Positions 14,573 to 19,158 of a DNA stretch of 19,158 bases are shown here, piece by piece. The DNA comes from Clostridiales bacterium. GTDB taxonomy: Bacteria > Bacillota > Clostridia > Oscillospirales > JAAYOS01. Both the position numbers and the translations under genes were made by a program. The stretch covers positions 1 to 19,158 of the forward strand of contig JAAYMG010000007.1 of the NCBI GenBank assembly GCA_012521525.1, in the 5' to 3' direction. Positions within the stretch are counted from its first letter, which is position 1; every line of letters starts with the position of its first letter. The notes under the pieces were generated by a model that was given only the letters and a program-made list of their open reading frames with translations, made no database searches and had not been told where the DNA came from.

Positions 14573-16234
14573 TCAGACAGGTTTATATTTCAGCGCTTCA
14601 TATGTCAGCCATCCGCCCATCACGTTCTTTACCCTGAACCCGTTTTGCATCAGAATGCGCGCAGCGATATAGGACCGTACGGCGGACTTGCAAAATACGA
14701 CAACCGTCTTGTTCCTGTCTATGAAGTCCAGCATCTGCCTCAAATCATCCACAGGCACTAATATACTTCCGTCGACAGAACCCTTTGCGTGTTCAGTTTT
14801 GGTCCTGACATCTACTATCTGGTATTTATCCCTGTCGAGCGAGTCCAGCTCCTGCCAGAGTATAGGCTCTACCAATCCGCTCCTTATGTTCTCGGCTATA
14901 TAACCGGCAAAGTTGACCGGGTCTTTTGCCGTGTTATATGGCGGAGCATATGCAAGCTCAAGATGTTGCAGATCCTCAGTGGTTGCGCCAAGCCTGATGC
15001 AGGTAGCGAGCACATCGATACGCTTGTCCGTACCGTCTTCACCGACAGCCTGAGCGCCCAGCAGCCTGCCCGTCTTCGGCTCAAAAATCACTTTCATGTG
15101 TATCGGGTCCGCTCCGGGATAGTACCCTGCGTGGTTATTGCCATGAGTATAGATGACTTCGTAATCCACATGCAGCTTTTTGCCCCCGGCAATGAGCCGC
15201 TTTTCATTTATCCCCGTTGAAGCGGCCGTCTTTCCGAATACCTTTGCGATCGAAGTGCCCTGGGTGCCCTTGTACGGATGGTTCATCCCCACAACGTTAT
15301 CGGCTGCGAGCCTGCCCTGCTTGTTGGCCGGTCCTGCCAGCGGCACGGCAGTTTTCTGCCCGGTTATATAGTCAACGACCTCAATTGCGTCACCTACAGC
15401 GTAGATATCATGATCGGATGTGCGAAGCATTTCATCTACAACGATATGTCCCCTTACACCGATCTCAAGTCCGGCATCCTTTGCCAGCTCGCTGTTAGGC
15501 CGCACACCGACGGACATTATTATTATGTCGGCGGGTATCTCCTGCCCATCCCCCAATCTCACTTTGCTGCCTTTTTCGTCACTTTCGATCTCTTCTACCC
15601 TTTTGCCCAAAACCAGCTTTACACCCCTGGAATTGAGCTCCTTATGAACATACTGTGCCATTTCGAAGTCAAGGTTGCTCATTACCTGGTCCAGCATTTC
15701 GACAATGGTGACATCAAGGCCGACTTCCCTCAGATTTTCAGCCATCTCGATCCCGACAAAGCCACCGCCTATGATTACGGCCTTTTCACACTTATGGGAC
15801 CTGAGATATGATGTTATCCTGTCAGTATCGGGTATTGTCCAGACCGTAAATACGTTTTCGCCGTCAGCACCTCTTATCGGCGGTTTTACCGGAGAAGATC
15901 CGGGTGAGAGGATCAGTTTGTCGTAAGGCAGCTCATATGTTTCGCCGTCGTGCTCGACAGTCACCGTCTTCCTGTCCCTGTTGATCCCGGTTACATTGCT
16001 GTTGACCCGGACATCGATATTGAAGCGGACACGCAGATCCTCAGGGGACTGGACTATCAGGTCCCCGCGCCTTTTGATCGTACCGCCGATATAATACGGG
16101 AGGCCGCAGTTGGCAAAGGATACGAAATTCCCACGCTCAAGAACGATTATCTCGTCATGCTCGGCAAGTCTCCTCAATCTGGCGGCTGCGGTAGCTCCGC
16201 CCGCTACCCCGCCCACGATTACGTATCTAGCCAT
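14573..16234 (-). CDS. CoA-disulfide reductase with C-terminal rhodanese domain
   Basis: A 553-residue FAD enzyme that reduces CoA disulfide or CoA-persulfide/polysulfide with NAD(P)H. FAD site: YVIVGGVAGGATAAARLRRL at residues 4-23. Active site: SFANCGLPYYIGG with Cys43, the single redox Cys of this family. NAD(P)H site: AVIIGGGFVGIEMAENL near residue 152. Second FAD motif: IYAVGDAIEV. The dimerisation domain (~330-440) contains HGNNHAGYYPGADPI. The rhodanese domain fills ~460-553, with catalytic Cys515 in VVVFCKSAVRSYIAARIL. Such fusions handle thiol/persulfide balance and polysulfide in anaerobes. It starts at ATG 16234 after CAGGAGTGG. The preceding membrane protein gene ends 56 bases upstream, so the two may be co-transcribed. 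Confidence 0.95.
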   Translation of the reverse strand: MARYVIVGGVAGGATAAARLRRLAEHDEIIVLERGNFVSFANCGLPYYIGGTIKRRGDLIVQSPEDLRVRFNIDVRVNSNVTGINRDRKTVTVEHDGETYELPYDKLILSPGSSPVKPPIRGADGENVFTVWTIPDTDRITSYLRSHKCEKAVIIGGGFVGIEMAENLREVGLDVTIVEMLDQVMSNLDFEMAQYVHKELNSRGVKLVLGKRVEEIESDEKGSKVRLGDGQEIPADIIIMSVGVRPNSELAKDAGLEIGVRGHIVVDEMLRTSDHDIYAVGDAIEVVDYITGQKTAVPLAGPANKQGRLAADNVVGMNHPYKGTQGTSIAKVFGKTAASTGINEKRLIAGGKKLHVDYEVIYTHGNNHAGYYPGADPIHMKVIFEPKTGRLLGAQAVGEDGTDKRIDVLATCIRLGATTEDLQHLELAYAPPYNTAKDPVNFAGYIAENIRSGLVEPILWQELDSLDRDKYQIVDVRTKTEHAKGSVDGSILVPVDDLRQMLDFIDRNKTVVVFCKSAVRSYIAARILMQNGFRVKNVMGGWLTYEALKYKPV

Positions 16235-16290
16235 TTTTTATACCACTCCTGTGATTTTGCAGTGATATGCATGCAAGCGGATGATATGTA

Positions 16291-16659
16291 CTACTTCTCC
16301 CATATCCATTTCGAAAAAACCTTGTTGACCGAGAAAAACATCCTTTCCTTCCTGCTGTCCTTCTCAAAAACCTGCATGCTTCCCATCGTCTCTTCTTCTA
16401 CATGGGTATATCCCTCTTCCTGCATGACTCTGATCAGCAAATCATAGGCATTGTCGGGCTTTGCCAAAATGACCCTCGGCGAATCTTGCACCTCGACATA
16501 TTCCGTGTCCGTAAACAGGATTTTCGCCAGTCCAAGCCCGCTTGCCAGCGGATTTGCCACTTCAAGCTTCATATAGGACAAAAAGGATGATATCAGCGCA
16601 AACGCAATAATTATTATCGCAAGTATCAGAACGTTCTTGAAAAATCTAATATCAGTCAC
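16291..16659 (-). CDS. Small membrane protein of unknown function
   Basis: A 122-residue protein with one N-terminal membrane helix (NVLILAIIIIAFALISSFLS, ~residues 9-28) and a ~90-residue soluble part with mixed alpha/beta pattern (DTEYVEVQDSPRVILAKP, AYDLLIRVMQEEGYTHVEE, MGSMQVFEKDSRKERMFF). I do not recognise the family. The start is unclear: GTG 16659 begins the frame but AAAGGAA is only 0-1 bases before it, too close for normal initiation. The next standard start is far inside, while ATT 16650 would be correctly spaced at 9 bases. It ends 56 bases before the CoA-disulfide reductase start. Confidence 0.65.
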   Translation of the reverse strand: MTDIRFFKNVLILAIIIIAFALISSFLSYMKLEVANPLASGLGLAKILFTDTEYVEVQDSPRVILAKPDNAYDLLIRVMQEEGYTHVEEETMGSMQVFEKDSRKERMFFSVNKVFSKWIWEK

Positions 16660-16741
16660 TTCCTTTCACAAAATCAACAGGTATATGATTTACAGACAGC
16701 TCATTGGTCTATCCTTACTTTTCCCACAAGTTGAATACATA

Positions 16742-16897
16742 TTAGTATGACTCGATAAGATCCTTTTGGTTCCTTACATGAGCCATGGCCTTTGCATTAT
16801 GTACCGCCCGGAGAAACTGTTGAATAAAGATGATCTCTTTGATCAGGGCACCGATAAAACCAAAAGCAAGGCCCGGATCAAAGATACTTGCGAATGA
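16742..16897 (-). other. Open frame with protein-like sequence but no start codon
   Basis: Fifty-one codons are open, overlapping the last 20 bases of the GNAT gene in another frame. They read a hydrophobic stretch LAFGFIGALIKEIIFIQQ, then a basic helix FLRAVHNAKAMAHVRNQKDL, ending ESY and TAA. The composition looks like a small single-helix membrane protein. There is no ATG, GTG or TTG at the proper end (the first ATG is about 38 codons in) and no ribosome site. It is a decayed gene, a gene using a rare start, or chance. The rest of the 16660-16877 gap shows nothing. Confidence 0.35.
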
Positions 16898-17270
16898 TCA
16901 TACCATGGGATCTCAGCATCCCAAATCTCTCATAGAAGCCCTGCATGTCTTCGTCACACATGAGATCAATACAAGTTATGTCCTCAAGCTGCTCCAGCAT
17001 AATCCTGACAAGTTCGCTCCCGATCCCCTTATGCTGATATTCGGGAAGTACTTCAAGCATCGGGATAAACGCAAAATTGACCATATCACTCAGCGCATTT
17101 ATAAATCCCGCAACTTTCGACTGCCCTTTATCATAAGCCAACACAATGAAGCTGCTGTTCCTGAGTATCGTAAAGTGCTGCTCCGGGGTAAGCGGTTTTG
17201 CCCAACCTGCAAAAAATCCTTCCAGCTCTTCGGGACTTATGCCATCAAGCGTTGTTCTGTATTCGATCAT
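16878..17270 (-). CDS. GNAT family N-acetyltransferase
   Basis: A 130-residue single-domain acetyltransferase using acetyl-CoA. The order of elements is normal: FIVLAYDKGQSKVAGFINAL (beta strands 2-3), then DMVNFAFIPMLEVLPEYQHK and GIGSELVRIMLEQL, which carries motif A (QxxGIG), then IDLMCDEDMQGFYERFGMLR (motif B). The start is ATG 17270, seven bases after AAAAGGAA; TTG 17276 lies too close to that site. The substrate is unknown. Proteins of this short branch are often annotated only as GNAT. It is first in a run of - strand genes leading to the CoA-disulfide reductase, but the 218-base spacing to the next gene argues against tight coupling. Confidence 0.9.
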   Translation of the reverse strand: MIEYRTTLDGISPEELEGFFAGWAKPLTPEQHFTILRNSSFIVLAYDKGQSKVAGFINALSDMVNFAFIPMLEVLPEYQHKGIGSELVRIMLEQLEDITCIDLMCDEDMQGFYERFGMLRSHGMIIRKYL

Positions 17271-17457
17271 ATTCAATTCCTTTTCTTGCAGGCCTTCCTG
17301 CAGTTATGTGATGATAGTACGCTTATTTCTCTCATTATCTCATAATAATTTATCAAAATAAATACTTTCAGAAGTAAATTTATCATGTTCTGATAATTAA
17401 GTGTTGATTCTGTGTATGTTGATGCGCCAACTTCCTGCTATCTACGTCGGCCTGAAA

Positions 17458-17720
17458 TCATGATGACCTAAAATTATGACGACTACTTTCTGTTTCGGAA
17501 ACAAGGCCCCTAAGCACATTTATTCCTTCCAATGCATCATCCTTATTTGCTCCCGACTATACCGGGAATTCGTTTCAACTCTTCTCTGACCAGATTCAAA
17601 ATACTTTCTGTCATCGGTCCTTCACCTTCTAATTATTTCGATTTCTCAGAACGTTCTGCATGCATCTGTGCGATCTCAAATTTTCCGATTCCGTTATTCC
17701 AATATGATAGTAATTATTGT
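17458..17720 (-). pseudogene. Cluster of broken coding-like frames between recR and the GNAT gene
   Basis: The 577-base gap 17271-17847 has no intact gene of normal size. On the - strand three consecutive fragments look protein-like: a frame with an internal stop that reads GIGKFEIAQMHAERSEKSK and stops at 17633; 18 bases later, behind AGAAGGTG, ATG 17614 opens a 23-codon frame beginning MTESILNLVREELKRIPG and stopping at 17543; then a frame shifted by one base reads DDALEGINVLRGLVSETESS and stops at 17458. The second and third could be one gene split by a frameshift. I recognise no family. The 17271-17457 part is AT-rich and holds only a short TGCAGG/CCTGCA hairpin just upstream of the GNAT gene. 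Confidence 0.35.
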
Positions 17721-17761
17721 CTTTCAGGGACACAGACATCGCCCAAAATGAAAATAACACA

Positions 17762-17806
17762 TAATGTAAAAACCATAGTTCAAAGGCAATGCCTTTTTCC
17801 TATGGT
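17762..17806 (-). terminator. Terminator of the dnaX-ybaB-recR cluster
   Basis: On the - strand ACCATAG (17806-17800) pairs with CTATGGT (17778-17772), with an inner AAAGGCA/TGCCTTT stem, followed by TTTTTACATT. It lies about 40 bases after the recR stop. Confidence 0.88.
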
Positions 17807-17847
17807 CTCCCAGAACAACCTTACATGTGCAGCAATTGCATAAGCTG

Positions 17848-18447
17848 CTATATTTCCCTGCGCCCCTCAAGTGCGCGCCCGAGCGTGACCTCATCGGTAA
17901 ATTCCAGATGGCTGCCCATCGGTATGCCATAAGCGAGCCGCGTGACTTTGACATTGAAAGGCTTGAGGAGCCTGGCGATGTACAGTGCGGTAGCTTCACC
18001 CTCGGTGTCAGGGTTCGTGGCCATAATGATTTCGCTGATCCCACCGTTGCTTACGCGGGCAAGCAGTTCCTTGATGCGAATATCGTCGGGACTCACATGG
18101 TTCATGGGTGATATGACACCGTGGAGCACATGGTAAAGCCCTTTATACTCACAAGTGCGCTCTATGGCAACGACGTCCTTCGGACCCGAAACCACACAAA
18201 TGGTCGATTTGTCCCGCTGCGGCGCCGAACATATGGGGCACAGCTCGTCTACCGTGAGGTTTTGGCAGGACCTGCACAACCTGACTTCTGCCTTCGCGTT
18301 CACGAGCGCCTCGGCAAACGATTTTGCCTCCTGTTCGGGCATGTTCAGGATGTGGAAAGCAAGCCTCTGAGCTGTCTTCCGGCCAATACCCGGCAGACGG
18401 GCAAAGTGATCTATGAGATTTTCAACCGGAGCGGGAAAAAACTGCAT
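17848..18447 (-). CDS. recR: Recombination protein RecR
   Basis: A 199-residue DNA-binding protein of the RecFOR pathway, which loads RecA onto gapped DNA. The N-terminal helix-hairpin-helix is in LPGIGRKTAQRLAFHIL (~residues 18-34). The zinc finger has Cys58, Cys61, Cys70 and Cys73 (LCRSCQ and ELCPIC). The Toprim domain follows (ICVVSGPKDVVAIERT, EIIMATNPDTEGEATALY), then the C-terminal LAYGIPMGSHLEFTDEVTLG. Length is normal for the family. ATG 18447 follows AAAGGAAG. It is the last gene of the cluster, 26 bases after ybaB. Confidence 0.98.
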   Translation of the reverse strand: MQFFPAPVENLIDHFARLPGIGRKTAQRLAFHILNMPEQEAKSFAEALVNAKAEVRLCRSCQNLTVDELCPICSAPQRDKSTICVVSGPKDVVAIERTCEYKGLYHVLHGVISPMNHVSPDDIRIKELLARVSNGGISEIIMATNPDTEGEATALYIARLLKPFNVKVTRLAYGIPMGSHLEFTDEVTLGRALEGRREI

Positions 18448-18473
18448 GCTTTAACTTCCTTTGTTTATAAAGT

Positions 18474-18809
18474 TTAAAACAGCCCCGGAATCGACATTCC
18501 GCCGGTGATGCGGGACATCTCTTCCTCCATGGCGGTCTCCGCCATCCTGATCGCCTCGTTTACGGCGGCGACGATCATGTCCTGCAGCATTTCGACATCA
18601 TCTGGATCCACTGCTTCCGGCTTTATTTCAACGGCTGTCAGAACTTTCTTTCCCGTAACCGTCGCGGAAACTACTCCGCCGCCGGCTGTAGCTGTAAAGG
18701 TGCGCTCTTCCATTTCCTGCTGCAGGTTGAGCATGTCCTGCTGCATCTTTTGGATCTGCTTCATCATATTTTGGCCGCCGCTCGGCATGTTTGGAAACTT
18801 CCTCGCCAT
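18474..18809 (-). CDS. ybaB: YbaB/EbfC family nucleoid-associated protein
   Basis: A 111-residue small DNA-binding protein that dimerises and is found next to dnaX and recR across bacteria. The sequence shows an N-terminal MKQIQKMQQDMLNLQQEME helix, a central sheet GGGVVSATVTGKKVLTAVEI, and a long C-terminal helix with DMIVAAVNEAIRMAETAMEE. The end MSRITGGMSIPGLF is typical. ATG 18809 follows GAGGG. The 42-base spacing from dnaX and 26 bases to recR indicate one operon. Confidence 0.96.
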   Translation of the reverse strand: MARKFPNMPSGGQNMMKQIQKMQQDMLNLQQEMEERTFTATAGGGVVSATVTGKKVLTAVEIKPEAVDPDDVEMLQDMIVAAVNEAIRMAETAMEEEMSRITGGMSIPGLF

Positions 18810-18851
18810 AATATCCCTCGTTTCGTTAAACAGTTATCTTAGTCTTCTATC

Positions 18852-19157
18852 TTAATCTTCGATTCTTATGTTATCAAGCTCATTCTTCCGGTCTATCAGT
18901 TTTTTCAGAGGATCGTTCTCCATCCTGGTCTGCTCATATTCAAGCCTTTGATTGTTGACTATATCAACCGATATATCTTTCCCAAGTATTATGCTTGCTT
19001 CTTCACCGATCGCTTTCTTGATCTCGGGCTTGTCAAGGACATTCTTTATCATCGGCGAATCGGTTACTATACACAGTCGGGATCCCTGCAATACCGTATT
19101 TTGTATGGTATTGAGGAAAGAAAACTTGGAAACTTCCAGTTTTGGTTTGACTCTCTG
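18852..19157 (-). CDS. dnaX: DNA polymerase III gamma/tau subunit, C-terminal end (partial)
   Basis: The frame is open to the right edge, so only the last 101 residues are visible. They show the short alpha/beta tail domain of Firmicute DnaX: RLCIVTDSPMIKNVLDKPE, KKAIGEEASIILGKDISVDI, then a charged helical end LKKLIDRKNELDNIRIED. The clamp-loader ATPase part lies outside the window. The identification leans on position: directly upstream of ybaB and recR on the same strand, a gene order conserved in most bacteria. A TTG at 19091 is in frame but is internal, not a start. Confidence 0.85.
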   Translation of the reverse strand, partial: QRVKPKLEVSKFSFLNTIQNTVLQGSRLCIVTDSPMIKNVLDKPEIKKAIGEEASIILGKDISVDIVNNQRLEYEQTRMENDPLKKLIDRKNELDNIRIED

Positions 19158-19158
19158 C

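Noticed and set aside
14563..14587. Hairpin CGGCATCAAGCCG as terminator of the CoA-disulfide reductase gene
   Set aside because: Only a 4-bp stem and no T run behind it on the - strand.
15278..15811. 177-codon + strand ORF inside the CoA-disulfide reductase gene
   Set aside because: Antisense shadow of a well-supported gene; no ribosome site and no family features.
1..19158. CRISPR arrays, tRNA or rRNA genes, transposase genes, phage genes
   Set aside because: Looked for regular spaced repeats, cloverleaf-like segments and mobile-element protein motifs in all gaps and saw none.

Overview
The window looks like chromosomal DNA from an anaerobic, spore-forming member of the Firmicutes, most likely a clostridium. 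The evidence is the strong AGGAGG-type ribosome binding sites, AT-rich intergenic DNA around genes of moderate GC, a rubrerythrin, a CoA-disulfide reductase fused to rhodanese, several small lipoproteins, the dnaX-ybaB-recR gene order, and the remains of an alpha/beta-type small acid-soluble spore protein gene. No phage, transposase, CRISPR, rRNA or tRNA gene was seen.

Left part (1-5000, + strand): the C-terminal 1072 residues of a very large GH94/cyclic beta-1,2-glucan synthase-like protein, then lgt (prolipoprotein diacylglyceryl transferase) with an unusual long hydrophilic tail. About 500 bases follow with no intact gene; they hold a frameshifted spore-protein remnant, a direct repeat and a strong terminator.

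Middle-left (4980-7340, - strand): a lipoprotein with an SH3b domain, a nitroreductase, an Amidase_6-like cysteine hydrolase, and an overlapping pair of tiny genes (HMA-like and YtxH-like). A REP-like palindrome lies between the amidase and the pair. The 5442-5763 gap holds a possible small RNA with its own terminator.

Middle (7709-11978, mostly + strand): a histidine phosphatase fused to a GNAT acetyltransferase, a proline/serine-rich mini-lipoprotein, rubrerythrin behind a consensus promoter and a 200-base leader, a convergent membrane-anchored protein sharing a bidirectional terminator with rubrerythrin, and uridine phosphorylase.

Right part (11956-19158, all - strand): a divergent UvrD/Rep helicase whose 3' end overlaps udp; CoA-disulfide reductase-rhodanese; a small membrane protein; a GNAT acetyltransferase; and the DNA replication/repair cluster dnaX (3' end only), ybaB, recR, closed by a strong terminator. 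Two intergenic stretches here (14302-14480 and 17458-17720) contain broken reading frames that look like decayed small genes.

Most genes are housekeeping or stress functions and do not form one pathway. Visible connections are lgt with the lipoproteins it would modify, rubrerythrin with CoA-disulfide reductase in oxidative stress defence, and dnaX/ybaB/recR in replication and recombination. I found no convincing new multi-gene system. The best leads are the fused phosphatase-acetyltransferase, the rubrerythrin leader, the REP-like element, the candidate small RNA and the decayed genes.
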